From contig JAEZKZ010000028.1 of NCBI GenBank assembly GCA_023415305.1, forward strand, positions 1 to 64,000: a stretch of 64,000 nt of DNA, given 5' to 3'. Position numbers and translations under genes: made by a program. Source of the stretch: Bacillota bacterium. GTDB taxonomy: Bacteria; Bacillota; Clostridia; Acetivibrionales; DSM-1351. The notes under the pieces are model-generated. The model was not told the origin of the DNA, did no database searches, and was given only the letters and a program-made list of their open reading frames with translations. This document shows positions 8,140-17,756 of this stretch, in pieces (the first letter of the stretch is position 1; each line of letters opens with the position of its first letter).

Positions 8140-8209
8140 ATATCTGTAAGCCTTTAATTACAACATGTTTCAATTTTTTTACAATTAGATTACTTAATTA
8201 TTAGATTAC

Positions 8210-8887
8210 TTACTTAATTGACAGTGCCTTTCTAAGTTCAGCTTCTCTTACATTATGACTTATCTTTAATCCTTCCTCAATTATACACCTACCGGCTTCT
8301 AATTTGTCCAAATCCCTGGAAGTATTGAGCCATGAAGCCGGGGCCCAATTTTCAACCTTGTCATAGACGTTTGCAGGCCACCCGTATGGTTCACCAGCCT
8401 TATTTAACTTTCGTCTGTTACCAGCAACGGTTATATAATAAAGTTTTTGAAGCTCAACTATTGCATTGTCAACTTTACTGCCGCCCTTTTTTCCCACACC
8501 CATTTCGTGCCTTATATCACTGGTATTCAACAAGGTTTTTGTCTGAAAGAGCATCCAAAGCTGCTTTACTTCCTGATTGACCAGCCCTTCCTGCCACCTG
8601 TACTCCATTGTTTCCACAGGTTGAAAGCAGGCATAAAAATACGGATACATACGCTTGGAGACAAACCCCTTATGACCACCTAATATACAGCCAAAGGCTA
8701 AATGCTTTTCTTCGGCAGCCCTATCCTTCCATTGCCAAGGATCTGTATCTGGGTCACCTGTATGCCAGGCCTCCTTTGTTGATTCTTCTACAACTGATGG
8801 AAGACCTGGAAGGATATTTGACAAGGCCATAAAGCCAAGTTCATTTACTCTACTTATAAATTGATTATAGTTTTGCAGCATTACCAT
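8210..8887 (-). CDS. AlkZ-related protein
   Basis: 225 residues resembling the AlkZ-related proteins of clostridia, distant relatives of the winged-helix AlkZ/YcaQ DNA glycosylases. It has a tryptophan-rich early part (DTDPWQWKDRAAEEKHLAFG) and a winged-helix-like middle segment (KTLLNTSDIRHEMGVGKKGG, then VDNAIVELQKLYYITVAG). Whether it has glycosylase activity is unknown; the C-terminal beta part of full AlkZ is absent. ATG at 8887 follows AAGGGTGAG. It starts 15 bp after the DUF3795 gene, so the two are co-transcribed. Confidence 0.6.
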   Translation of the reverse strand: MVMLQNYNQFISRVNELGFMALSNILPGLPSVVEESTKEAWHTGDPDTDPWQWKDRAAEEKHLAFGCILGGHKGFVSKRMYPYFYACFQPVETMEYRWQEGLVNQEVKQLWMLFQTKTLLNTSDIRHEMGVGKKGGSKVDNAIVELQKLYYITVAGNRRKLNKAGEPYGWPANVYDKVENWAPASWLNTSRDLDKLEAGRCIIEEGLKISHNVREAELRKALSIK

Positions 8888-8902
8888 AAGCTCACCCTTA
8901 CT

Positions 8903-9181
8903 TTATTTTTTTCCTGTGGAATTACACTCTGCACACCATTTTTTACACTGTTCTATGCGGAGACCATTATCACCATGCTCAGCATCATAGGCAAATTGAC
9001 TTAGCAATGCACATGGAAAGGTGTCGCACTCCCCACAATTCTGAAGCTTCTTATTCTCACAGCAAATCTTCACTTCACATTGGCCCCATGCCGGAACATC
9101 AATATTTACACAGCCGGAACAGTTAAACTGTTCTCTATAGTCGCACTCACTACAGATAATTCCACATCTTGACTCAATCAT
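8903..9181 (-). CDS. DUF3795 cysteine-rich protein
   Basis: 92 residues with 14 cysteines: CGIICSECDYREQFNCSGC, then KICCENKKLQNCGECDTFPC and QCKKWCAEC. This is the DUF3795 layout, likely binding zinc or an iron-sulfur cluster. No function is known. GGAGGTATGTATG precedes the start. It lies 144 bp downstream of the WYL regulator and 15 bp upstream of the AlkZ-like gene. Confidence 0.85.
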   Translation of the reverse strand: MIESRCGIICSECDYREQFNCSGCVNIDVPAWGQCEVKICCENKKLQNCGECDTFPCALLSQFAYDAEHGDNGLRIEQCKKWCAECNSTGKK

Positions 9182-9325
9182 ACATACCTCCGAATTAGCC
9201 CAAACGGCAAAATATTATCAGGCTAGACAGTAAATGGATTAGCTAAATCAGATATAACTAATATCTATATTAACTACATTCTGCGCCCTACCCTTTTATC
9301 TAATATAACAAAGCGAACCGGACAA

Positions 9326-10237
9326 CTATATGTCATGTTCATAAACCTTCATTAAGTTTTTTGCCGTTTTTACAAATTCTGCTCTTAAATCTAAAGGTTC
9401 TACGACCTCAACCTTATCTCCGAAGGAAAGCAGCCACCTGCAAATATATTCTCTATTTGTAAAACCAACAGAGACCTTCAGCTTACCTTTATCTGTCACT
9501 TCAAAACAATCAGGACCGTACTCCTCCACCAGAAGATACTCTGTCTCCTTATCGAACAATGCTGTAAGGATAATGTCATCCTGAAAGAAGTCATCAAACT
9601 TAAGGTCATCCGGGTTTATTTCTTTATTTGTGAATACCTCTTCCAGAAGCTTCAAATTCCATAGCCTGTTCAGCTTGAATAATCTAAAACCTGCTCTTTC
9701 AGTACAATAGCCGTAAACATACCAAGCAGACCATCTATATGTAACTATATATGGCTCGATTAACCGCTCAGAAACTCCTTTTTCAGAATAATACTCAAAG
9801 CTGACCAGCCGATTTTCAGAAATGGCCTTTTTGATAAGGGTTATTTTGTCGGAAAGGCTGCTCTTATAGTGGGAGGCAAGATCAATTAGTACTTTATCAC
9901 CGGTTCCGGCTGGATTTATCTTTGGTAAAAGCTTTGTAATCAACCGTCCAATATCCTCAGTATTAGCTACACTACCGATACTTTTTAAACCTGTGATAAT
10001 ATTATTCAGTTCATCCACTGAAATTACCGTTTTATCAAGTTTATAGCCCTCAGCAATGGAAATACCCCCGTCACCGCCCTGATAGGTGATTATAGGAATA
10101 CCGGCTTTGCATATATCCTCAACATCTCTCTGAATAGTCCTTCTGGAGACTTCAAACTTTAAGGCCAACTCGGGAGCCGTCACCTTATCCCGTTGGAGGA
10201 GAATTGTAATGATACCCAGTAATCTGTCTATTTTCAT
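9326..10237 (-). CDS. YafY-type HTH/WYL-domain transcriptional regulator
   Basis: 303 residues. The N-terminal HTH_11 winged helix (about 4-58) contains VTAPELALKFEVSRRTIQRD. The WYL domain (about 135-215, RLVSFEYYSEKGVSERLIEPYIVTY with SAWYVYGYC) carries the W-Y-x residues for ligand binding, followed by a WCX C-terminal extension. Such regulators sense small ligands or nucleic acids. The start overlaps the last 4 bases of the M24 peptidase gene, so the two are translationally coupled. Confidence 0.85.
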   Translation of the reverse strand: MKIDRLLGIITILLQRDKVTAPELALKFEVSRRTIQRDVEDICKAGIPIITYQGGDGGISIAEGYKLDKTVISVDELNNIITGLKSIGSVANTEDIGRLITKLLPKINPAGTGDKVLIDLASHYKSSLSDKITLIKKAISENRLVSFEYYSEKGVSERLIEPYIVTYRWSAWYVYGYCTERAGFRLFKLNRLWNLKLLEEVFTNKEINPDDLKFDDFFQDDIILTALFDKETEYLLVEEYGPDCFEVTDKGKLKVSVGFTNREYICRWLLSFGDKVEVVEPLDLRAEFVKTAKNLMKVYEHDI

Positions 10238-11430
10238 ACTACAATGATATCCTTTTCTCCACCCGTAATCAGCTTTCCTCCATCCGGTGTAACTATATAA
10301 GTATCTTCGACACCTACCATTCCAACGCCTGCAATTCCTTTTTTTGGTTCAACAGCTATAACCATATTTTCCTTCAATGGTTCATCAAAGCCCATGGCTA
10401 TTGCAGGTAGTTCATCAATATGAAGACCTATTCCATGACCCAGGAATTTGACCTTTCGATTTTCGAAGCCCATAAAGTTTTCCAGAAAATCCTCATCCAG
10501 TTCAGAGATTACTGTTTCATAGATCCGTGAAGGAATATTTCCAGGGAGTAATAATTCAGCGGTACGTTTCTCTACTTCAATACAATTACGATGTGCCCTG
10601 ATAACCTCGGCAGGAGGTATATCTCCGAACATATAAACCTGAGTTCTGTCACTATGATATCCTTCGATACCAAATCCTATATCAACAAATACCAGGTCTC
10701 CCTTTTTGAGATATCTGTCTCTGCTACCGATTATCGGGACTGCAGCACTCATTCCCTTCATACCGCCCGGCCCGTCAAAATTAGTCGGATACAAGGAATT
10801 TTCCCCGAAACCAACCTGACCTGCAATCATCTCGGTCTGATATCGGAAGAAGCGAGAAACTCCATGGAATCCGATTTTCAGCATCTGCTGGTAAAGCTCA
10901 GCTGTAAAGTCCAGTTCACTCATGCCTTCTCTCATGATCGAAGGTACAACTTCGTCAAGCAACTTTTGATGCTTCTTTCCAGACTCTTTTAATAAATCAA
11001 GTTCGTAAGCACTTTTAACAGCTCTTACGCCAAAAATAATATTGTCAACGCTAAACATCTGACTTATTGTAAAATACTTCTTTAGCCTTTCAAGGATGGC
11101 TAAAGTAAGTATTTCAGTTTCAACAAGAGTATTACCAAGTTCCCTTCCCGCGACCTCGGCAGCTTCCCTGTAGCTCTCCATTGGATAAATGCATGACAGA
11201 GGTGATTCGGCTTTGGCTCTTTCATAGCTTCGCCGTGCAAAGTACATTGCATCACCGTTCTTTTTAATTATCAATATGCCATCCTGCATAGTACCGGTAA
11301 AATAATACTGATTAACTTTGCTTAATATAATTGTTGAGTCCCAATCAGAATACTTACTGCTGATAGCTTTACATAATCTATTAATTCTTTGCTTTAGTTC
11401 CTTTTGTGAAACCTTAATATCTATAGGCAT
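10234..11430 (-). CDS. M24 family metallopeptidase (Xaa-Pro aminopeptidase-like)
   Basis: 398 residues. N-terminal creatinase-like domain (about 1-135) and C-terminal pita-bread catalytic domain. The five metal ligands are present in order: DIGFGIEGYHSDRTQ (Asp, Asp), LGHGIGLHIDE (His), VIAVEPKKG (Glu) and VGVEDTYIV (Glu). It probably removes N-terminal residues before proline from peptides in the cytoplasm; substrate preference is not proven. It heads a run with the WYL regulator (4-bp overlap). An intrinsic terminator at 11503-11537 separates it from the histidine kinase upstream. Confidence 0.85.
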   Translation of the reverse strand: MPIDIKVSQKELKQRINRLCKAISSKYSDWDSTIILSKVNQYYFTGTMQDGILIIKKNGDAMYFARRSYERAKAESPLSCIYPMESYREAAEVAGRELGNTLVETEILTLAILERLKKYFTISQMFSVDNIIFGVRAVKSAYELDLLKESGKKHQKLLDEVVPSIMREGMSELDFTAELYQQMLKIGFHGVSRFFRYQTEMIAGQVGFGENSLYPTNFDGPGGMKGMSAAVPIIGSRDRYLKKGDLVFVDIGFGIEGYHSDRTQVYMFGDIPPAEVIRAHRNCIEVEKRTAELLLPGNIPSRIYETVISELDEDFLENFMGFENRKVKFLGHGIGLHIDELPAIAMGFDEPLKENMVIAVEPKKGIAGVGMVGVEDTYIVTPDGGKLITGGEKDIIVV

Positions 11431-11502
11431 TACTTCATCTTCTCCTTATATATTAATGAGACATTGGCTTTGATACCCTATCTCCCAGCTATTTCGTATT
11501 AC

Positions 11503-11537
11503 AAAATAACCGGCTAAGACCATAGCCGGTTATTTTA
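11503..11537 (-). terminator. Intrinsic terminator of the sensor kinase gene
   Basis: AAAATAACCGGCTA and TAGCCGGTTATTTTA form a perfect stem of about 14 bp with a short loop, 66 bp past the stop at 11603. A/T flanks on both sides could make it work in both directions. Confidence 0.8.
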
Positions 11538-11602
11538 TAATAATATTACCACTAAAATGTAATTTAGGCAAAAGTTTAATTTTACTACTCTACCTTGTTA
11601 AA

Positions 11603-13387
11603 CTATAATAAATAAATATCGGAAAATTCAATGTTAATTCTTTCTATTCTTCTTTGAGTTTCCACTTCTTCAAGAAAAACCTCTTCTTCCTTCTTCTCCA
11701 CTATTGTAACGGGCAATTCAACGAAAAATTCACTTCCTTTGCCAAACTCACTGACTGCATAAATACTGCCCCCATGCATTTCAACAAAAGATTTTACCAT
11801 GGCAAGTCCTATACCACTGCCATCCTTGTTTTTTGTAAGAGTCTGTTCAACCTGAACAAAGCGTTCAAAGATAACGCTTTGCTTATCCTCGGGGATACCT
11901 ATACCGGTATCTTTTACAGATATTAAAATGGTATCTCCTTTGTCCTGAACCTTAACAAAAATACTTCCTCCCTGATCGGTAAACTTGATGGAATTTGATA
12001 TAAGATTAAGCATTATTCTCTCAATCTTATCGACATCGCAGGCGATTACCTTTGCTTCTATATTTTTTTCAAAGGACAGGTTAATTCCTTTATTTTCTGT
12101 GAACTCTTGTATTGACATAACTATGTCCTCAACAATTTTTACTATATTATGATTGCTGGCATGTTTTTCAAGAAAACCTACATCAATTTTTGTAGTATCT
12201 ATCAGATTATTTACAAGTCTCATTAATCTGTAACAGTTTTGCTTCATAGTCTTCAAGTGTTTTGAAAGATTATTTGTATTAGGAGTCCTTTCTTTATCAA
12301 AATAGAATTTGCACAGCTGAATGGATGCTAGTATTACATTTAACGGAGTCCTGAATTCGTGGGTTATGTTTGCGAAAAATTGTGTTCTCAGCTTTTCAAG
12401 TTCCGCTGACTCTTTAAGCAGTCGCTTATCCTCTTCCACCAACATTTGCAGATTTTGAACAACTCTGGTTTTAAAGAAATATCCCGCTAACAAAAGACAG
12501 CAAAATATCCCAAACGCTATTGTTATACAAGTCAAAACTATAAAATTTCCTCTAAGCAGATCCAGTTCTTTAAACACCTCATCCTCAGGTGCTGCTAATA
12601 CCAGATACCATCCGGAATCTGTAATTCTGGCATATGCGGCAAAATAACTCTCTCCGGCATATTTATAAAAGGAATGACCTATGATATTTGCGTTTACCCC
12701 TGTATATAATTCACCATACTCTGAATCCACAGAGACATTAGCTTGTTTGGAAGGTGTTACTTCTTTTTCCGATTGAGCTATTATTTTTCCTTCCTTACTT
12801 ATAATGTATCCGGTGCCCGTTTCACCAATTTTTATTTTTCTGACAATATTGTGTAAATAAGCAGGGTCAAGAGTGGCAGAAAGAGAGCCTATGATAATCC
12901 CTTCTTTATTTCTTATAGGTGTGCAACACACTATTACAGTGTTATTATCAATTCTTCCTTGAAATGGCTCAGATATATATGTTTCTCCTTTTAATGCCTT
13001 TTGAACCCATAACCTGTCGGAAAGATCAAGTTCATCGCCCGTTGTGGAATGAGCATACCCTTTTAAATCAGTTATTAGAAATCTTAAAACCTTAATCCTT
13101 TTGGCTTCCTCAATGAGAATAGGCTTTTGAAGAGACCAATTCATGGATTGAATTTCAGCCCTATAACTTACTCCTTCAATAATGGTTTTAAACTCTGTGA
13201 TATGCTGATTTATTAGATCGGCGTTGTCTCTGCTCCTATAAACGGCATTGTCAATTATACTGTTTTTTAGAACCCTTGAAGTATTCTGATAGGATATACC
13301 TCCCAAAACTCCAAATATGCTCATAATTAGTACTAAAATTAACAGTATGAATTCAATTCCGGGAATATGTTTAAGTTTGAGCTTCAT
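11603..13387 (-). CDS. dCACHE sensor histidine kinase (orphan)
   Basis: 594 residues. TM1 (about 12-32), an extracellular double-CACHE sensor (about 40-270, with DLSDRLWVQKALKGETYISEP and GSLSATLDPAYL), then TM2 (about 282-304). The cytoplasmic part has a HisKA box FFANITHEFRTPLNV with His343, the N box NLISNSIKFTD, and the ATP lids DTGIGIP and GSGIGLAM. No HAMP domain is evident; a short coiled linker joins TM2 to HisKA. dCACHE domains usually bind small metabolites. No response regulator is encoded in the window, so the partner is elsewhere. Own terminator at 11503. Confidence 0.9.
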   Translation of the reverse strand: MKLKLKHIPGIEFILLILVLIMSIFGVLGGISYQNTSRVLKNSIIDNAVYRSRDNADLINQHITEFKTIIEGVSYRAEIQSMNWSLQKPILIEEAKRIKVLRFLITDLKGYAHSTTGDELDLSDRLWVQKALKGETYISEPFQGRIDNNTVIVCCTPIRNKEGIIIGSLSATLDPAYLHNIVRKIKIGETGTGYIISKEGKIIAQSEKEVTPSKQANVSVDSEYGELYTGVNANIIGHSFYKYAGESYFAAYARITDSGWYLVLAAPEDEVFKELDLLRGNFIVLTCITIAFGIFCCLLLAGYFFKTRVVQNLQMLVEEDKRLLKESAELEKLRTQFFANITHEFRTPLNVILASIQLCKFYFDKERTPNTNNLSKHLKTMKQNCYRLMRLVNNLIDTTKIDVGFLEKHASNHNIVKIVEDIVMSIQEFTENKGINLSFEKNIEAKVIACDVDKIERIMLNLISNSIKFTDQGGSIFVKVQDKGDTILISVKDTGIGIPEDKQSVIFERFVQVEQTLTKNKDGSGIGLAMVKSFVEMHGGSIYAVSEFGKGSEFFVELPVTIVEKKEEEVFLEEVETQRRIERINIEFSDIYLL

Positions 13388-13519
13388 TGTTTTAATCCCC
13401 TATAAGAATTATAATATTTTAATATATTATTTTTGAAATCTATACCATTTTACTACTAATTTACATAAATTACTATATTTATAAAATAGTTCTTTCCTAA
13501 ATTATTTAGGATAAAAGAA

Positions 13520-14728
13520 TCACCATTCTCCCTGTATTTCGTCGTTTTTATGATCAAAGGAGAATTTAGCCGTATCAAAGTAATTTCCACTTACTCCAAA
13601 AGTGCAGTCAACATTAACCCACCTTTTTTCCTGAGAATCATAAAATTGATTCCAGGCGTGATCTCCCCAGGAGAGTCCGCTGTAACCAAGTCCGGTTACA
13701 AGCCTGACCTTGATACCGTTAGCTCTGCACATTGAGACAAATAAACTTGAATAATCAAAACAAATCCCTTTTTTGGTTTCATAACAAACTATTGTTCCTG
13801 ATTGAGTGCCTTTGGTTTCCTTCGCGATTTTTCTTGCCTTTTCATAGTCATAATGAATATTTCGGGTAATCCATTTATAAATTTTCTTACCCTTACTGTA
13901 ATCGTCCTTCTCTCCCTTAGTTAACTCAACCGCCAATTTATCAATTTCAGAGCTCGATTTTACAGCATCATCAAGGGTTACACCGTTAAAGTATTGAATT
14001 ACCTTAATATTGTAATTACCCAGGGCATCCTTAATATTTTCAGCGATTTTGGACCTTTGTTCTCCTATCCCTTCCTGTTTGTTAAATTGGTCATTGATAA
14101 TTACAGGAATCTTTTTTGCGATATCCAAATTTATGACGGGTTTTAACGCAGTATCATAAACCGTATTTAGTACCTTGGATTCATCAATATATCTCGATAG
14201 TCCCGGAACCGTAATATAGTACGAAAAGAAATAAAATATAAAACTTATGCATATTAAAGTAACAAGTGCTCTTGGAATGCTGCATAGGAAAGAAATAATT
14301 TTTTTTGAAAGCAAGCTCAGAGAATTCATTGATTTATATATCCGGTTGGCGATGCCAGCAAAGACATAATTATATAACGGATAGGTAATAAGTCTTAATA
14401 TCAGTACAACAATTATAAGTATTATAAAAGCTGCACAAAGGTATGTATAAATATTATTTGCGGCCAAGCTTGCTTTTACGCTTACAGGTAGTACATCATA
14501 TATCCGTTTAAAAATAAAGTTATTTCGGTCAAATAGAATTCCCTTTGTTAAAAATAATGCAATTAATAATGCTGTTATAAATTCCAGGTTATTAACAATA
14601 GAGTAAAATCCATTGATTATCCTATCCCGGCTAAATGGTGTAAACAATGAAGCTATAAGTATGAATAACACCGGAATAATTAATATTAAACTTACAGGAT
14701 TAAAATTTATATTAATCAAGATTACCAC
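13520..14728 (-). CDS. Membrane protein with C-terminal transglutaminase-like domain
   Basis: 402 residues. At least four hydrophobic segments fill the first 180 residues (about 10-30, 47-62, 93-115 and 155-177). The C-terminal part is a transglutaminase-like domain: KGICFDYSSLFVSMCRANG carries the nucleophilic Cys, WGDHAWNQFY the His, and WVNVDCTFG the Asp. Such proteins can be extracellular proteases, cross-linkers or inactive binding domains. The product probably faces outside. It is a single gene with AT-rich flanks; no operon partner is apparent. Confidence 0.8.
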   Translation of the reverse strand: MVILININFNPVSLILIIPVLFILIASLFTPFSRDRIINGFYSIVNNLEFITALLIALFLTKGILFDRNNFIFKRIYDVLPVSVKASLAANNIYTYLCAAFIILIIVVLILRLITYPLYNYVFAGIANRIYKSMNSLSLLSKKIISFLCSIPRALVTLICISFIFYFFSYYITVPGLSRYIDESKVLNTVYDTALKPVINLDIAKKIPVIINDQFNKQEGIGEQRSKIAENIKDALGNYNIKVIQYFNGVTLDDAVKSSSEIDKLAVELTKGEKDDYSKGKKIYKWITRNIHYDYEKARKIAKETKGTQSGTIVCYETKKGICFDYSSLFVSMCRANGIKVRLVTGLGYSGLSWGDHAWNQFYDSQEKRWVNVDCTFGVSGNYFDTAKFSFDHKNDEIQGEW

Positions 14729-15017
14729 CTTAACATTATTAAAAGTAAAAATGCTTTAACAAACTTGGTTATTTGAGAAGCTCTCAGTCTGTAACAGTAG
14801 TATTATAGCATAATTGCAGTATTAATTTTATTTCCCCTAAAAAGGTAATATATCTGTAAAAACTTTTTGAAACCGAGTGTGTAAGTTATTGCAATTTTTT
14901 ATTTTATTATGAATGAGCTTAACTTTCTCCAAGCCTACATATTCTAGGATTATTAAGTTATTAGTCAAAATAGAGATGCTAACTACTGATAAAAAAAGAC
15001 GTAAACATTTTTTTCTC

Positions 15018-15046
15018 TTGCAATTATTAATAAAAAATTGTATCTT
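15018..15046 (+). promoter_or_regulatory. Candidate glnN promoter
   Basis: TTGCAA (15018-15023), a 17-bp spacer, then TATCTT (15041-15046), about 150 bp before the glnN start. The region is very AT-rich, so chance matches are common. In the rest of the 476-bp gap there is a repeated AGTCTGTAA(C/T)AGTAG motif at 14786-14800 and 15074-15088. Confidence 0.35.
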
Positions 15047-15094
15047 TTAATAGTATAAATTAATAGTAATTTAAGTCTGTAATAGTAGCTTGAT

Positions 15095-15156
15095 ACAGGA
15101 AAGCAATATTCATTTATTTATGTCTTTGCTTTGAATTTTTTTTGAAAGCGTCCTGT
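15095..15156 (+). promoter_or_regulatory. Structured glnN leader with alternative hairpins
   Basis: ACAGGA (15095-15100) pairs with TCCTGT (15151-15156), and the adjacent AAGCAA pairs with TTGCTT (15126-15131). The GCTTT at 15128-15132 can instead pair with AAAGC at 15145-15149, so the folds exclude each other. It ends 48 bp before the start codon. This is a candidate nitrogen-responsive leader; no known RNA family is recognised. Confidence 0.4.
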
Positions 15157-15204
15157 GTGTAAGCTGCTTTTCAATAATTATTAAATAAATTTATGAGGTG
15201 ATTT

Positions 15205-17298
15205 ATGAGTCATTTAAGTGAAATCTTTGGTTCAAATGTATTCAATGATTCAGTAATGAGAGAAAGGCTGCCTAAAGCCACATATAAGGCGCTTAGAAAA
15301 ACTATGGATGAAGGACTTCCCCTTACCCTTGAAATCGCTGAAGTAGTTTCCAGCTGTATGAAGGATTGGGCAATAGAAAAAGGTGCAACTCATTATACAC
15401 ATTGGTTTCAGCCAATGACAGGTATAACAGCCGAAAAACACGATTCCTTTATTAATCCTACCGAGGACGGTAAGGTTATTCTGGAGTTTTCCGGTAAGGA
15501 ACTAATAAAGGGTGAAGCAGATGGTTCCTCCTTTCCATCCGGAGGTCTACGCGTAACCTTTGAAGCAAGAGGTTACACTGCTTGGGATTGTACTTCTCCC
15601 GCATTTATAAAGAACAATACTTTATACATTCCTACAGCTTTTTGCTCATACACCGGTGAAACCCTGGACAAGAAAACTCCGCTGCTCAGATCAATGGAGT
15701 GTTTATCAAAGAATGCAGTTAGAGTCCTTCGTATATTCGGCAATGAGGATGTTTCTAAAGTTACTGCTACTGTTGGTCCTGAACAGGAGTATTTCCTTAT
15801 TGACAAAAAAGCATATGACAAGCGTAAAGATTTGATTTTTACCGGACGCACGCTTTTTGGTGCAAAAGCTCCCAAGGGTCAAGAAATGGAAGATCATTAT
15901 TATGGAAGTATAAAGGAACACGTATCTGTTTTCATGAAAGATCTTGATGAAGAATTATGGAAACTGGGTATCTCTGCAAAAACCGAACATAATGAGGTAG
16001 CTCCTGCTCAACATGAGCTAGCCCCAATTTTTTCTACTGCAAATATTGCGACTGACCACAATCAGCTCACAATGGAGCTTCTTAAATCTGTAGCACTAAG
16101 ACACGGCCTGGTCTGTCTGCTTCATGAAAAGCCCTTTGCGGGAGTTAATGGTTCCGGTAAACACAACAACTGGTCCTTATCCACAGATGACGGTCAGAAC
16201 CTTCTTGACCCAGGCAAGACACCTCATGAAAACGCACAATTCCTTGTATTTCTGTGCGCCGTAATAAAAGCGGTCGACGAATACGCTGACCTCTTAAGAC
16301 TTGCTGCCGGAAATCCCGGAAACGATCATAGATTGGGAGCAAACGAAGCACCACCTGCAATAATATCCATATTTCTCGGAGACCAGCTTACAAAAATACT
16401 GGAGCAAATCGCTTGCGGTGAAGATATCTGCACTAACAAGGAAGGTAAATTGACTGTCGGGGTATCTACACTGCCCGCATTACCAAGGGATACAACCGAT
16501 AGAAACAGAACCTCCCCATTTGCTTTTACAGGAAACAAGTTTGAGTTCAGAATGGTAGGTTCATCAGCCTCTATTGCTTCATCAAATTTCTTTTTAAATA
16601 CAATAGTTGCTGATGTACTGGAACAGTTTGCAGACAGAATGGAAAAAGCTGAAAATTTACAAGCTGAAATTAATTGTATCATTGCGGAAGTAGTACAGAA
16701 AAACGGACGGGTAATTTTTAACGGAAACGGCTATTCAGATGAGTGGGTGGCTGAAGCTGAAAAAAGAGGACTTCCAAATATAAAGAGCTATGTAGAAGCC
16801 ATAAAATGTCTTCAGGATGAAAAAAACCTCGCAGTTATGGAAAAACAAAAAGTATTCAGCAGAGTTGAAATGCATTCAAGGTATGAAATATCCCTTGAGA
16901 AGTATATAAAGACAATAAATATTGAAGCCCTGACTATGCTGGAAATGTCCAAGAGACAAATTCTTCCTGCAGTAATAAACTTCGGTGCTCAGATAGCTAA
17001 CTCAATAAACCAGATAAAGAGCTGCGGAGTAGATGCCGATATAAGCGCAAATGAAGAATTACTTAAAGAAGTTACTTCACTTACCGCCCAGTTAAAGAAG
17101 GAAATCCGCTGTCTTGATGAAAAGCTTTCAAAGGCTCAGGAAGCAAATCATGATACGTATGAGCAGGGTATGCTTTACAGAAATGAAGTATTTGCTCAAA
17201 TGGGTAATTTGAGGTCAGTAGCCGATAAACTCGAATGTATTGTAGATGCCAAACTGTGGCCATTCCCGACTTACGCTGAAATCCTGTTTAATATTTAG
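15205..17298 (+). CDS. glnN: Glutamine synthetase type III
   Basis: 697 residues, in the usual range of GSIII. It makes glutamine from glutamate, ammonia and ATP, and is the main ammonia-assimilation enzyme when present. The N-terminal GSIII domain starts SEIFGSNVFNDSVMRERLP. Catalytic motifs are THWFQPMTG, the metal-binding TVGPEQEYFLID and HNEVAPAQHELAP, the NGSGKHNNWS ammonia/ATP loop, and the C-terminal FRMVGSSASIASSNFF. ATG at 15205 has GAGGTGAT upstream. It is monocistronic on the plus strand, with a structured leader before it and a strong terminator after. It is surrounded by minus-strand genes. Confidence 0.95.
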   Translation: MSHLSEIFGSNVFNDSVMRERLPKATYKALRKTMDEGLPLTLEIAEVVSSCMKDWAIEKGATHYTHWFQPMTGITAEKHDSFINPTEDGKVILEFSGKELIKGEADGSSFPSGGLRVTFEARGYTAWDCTSPAFIKNNTLYIPTAFCSYTGETLDKKTPLLRSMECLSKNAVRVLRIFGNEDVSKVTATVGPEQEYFLIDKKAYDKRKDLIFTGRTLFGAKAPKGQEMEDHYYGSIKEHVSVFMKDLDEELWKLGISAKTEHNEVAPAQHELAPIFSTANIATDHNQLTMELLKSVALRHGLVCLLHEKPFAGVNGSGKHNNWSLSTDDGQNLLDPGKTPHENAQFLVFLCAVIKAVDEYADLLRLAAGNPGNDHRLGANEAPPAIISIFLGDQLTKILEQIACGEDICTNKEGKLTVGVSTLPALPRDTTDRNRTSPFAFTGNKFEFRMVGSSASIASSNFFLNTIVADVLEQFADRMEKAENLQAEINCIIAEVVQKNGRVIFNGNGYSDEWVAEAEKRGLPNIKSYVEAIKCLQDEKNLAVMEKQKVFSRVEMHSRYEISLEKYIKTINIEALTMLEMSKRQILPAVINFGAQIANSINQIKSCGVDADISANEELLKEVTSLTAQLKKEIRCLDEKLSKAQEANHDTYEQGMLYRNEVFAQMGNLRSVADKLECIVDAKLWPFPTYAEILFNI

Positions 17299-17361
17299 TA
17301 TTTACATGGATTGTTGAAGTAAAAACCTGAACATATCATATCAAAAATAATTGTCTTACAA

Positions 17362-17408
17362 ATAAAAGCTTACTAAATATGTTAATAACGAATTTAGTAA
17401 GCTTTTAT
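17362..17408. terminator. Bidirectional terminator between glnN and the broken kinase/ABC locus
   Basis: A perfect 17-bp inverted repeat ATAAAAGCTTACTAAAT / ATTTAGTAAGCTTTTAT with a 13-nt loop, 63 bp after the glnN stop and abutting the end of the minus-strand kinase fragment. Confidence 0.85.
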
Positions 17409-17756
17409 TTATCTGGTTCCCTTCAGTAGTAGAAATATTGAAAATACACTTCCTTCTCCCGGCTTTGACTTAACTTTTATGTATCCGTTCTGCCTGGTTA
17501 TTATCTCTCTTGATAAATATAACCCTATTCCAACCCCGTCCTGATTATTAGAGTTTTTTCCTCTATAGAAGCGTTTAAAAATATTATTTATTTCCGCTTC
17601 TTCTAAACCTGAACCATTATCTTCAATATCTATTCTTACATACATTTCGTATTTGAGAATATTTATCAAAATTTCCCCGTTATTTTCGATGTACTTAACT
17701 GCATTATCCAATATGTTTGTAATGGCTTCGGAAGTCCATTTTTTATCGGTCAACAA
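17409..17756 (-). pseudogene. C-terminal ATPase fragment of a sensor histidine kinase
   Basis: 115 residues comprising only the HATPase_c domain: TNILDNAVKYIENNG (N box), DIEDNGSGLEEAEI (G1), GVGIGLYLSREI (G2), ending ...GSVFSIFLLLKGTR. The matching frame continues a little further upstream (GEDVELLTDKKW) and then runs into the ABC ATPase sequence. The HisKA and sensor parts are missing. It is the 3' relic of a BceS/PhoR-like kinase joined by deletion to the ABC gene; without a phosphorylatable His it cannot signal. Confidence 0.8.

Noticed and set aside
16326..16682. 118-codon minus-strand frame inside glnN
   Set aside because: Shadow of a highly conserved coding gene in the antisense frame; no start signal.
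17409..17756. Stand-alone small histidine kinase
   Set aside because: It has only the ATPase domain, lacks HisKA, and its frame runs into a truncated ABC gene, so it is a relic.
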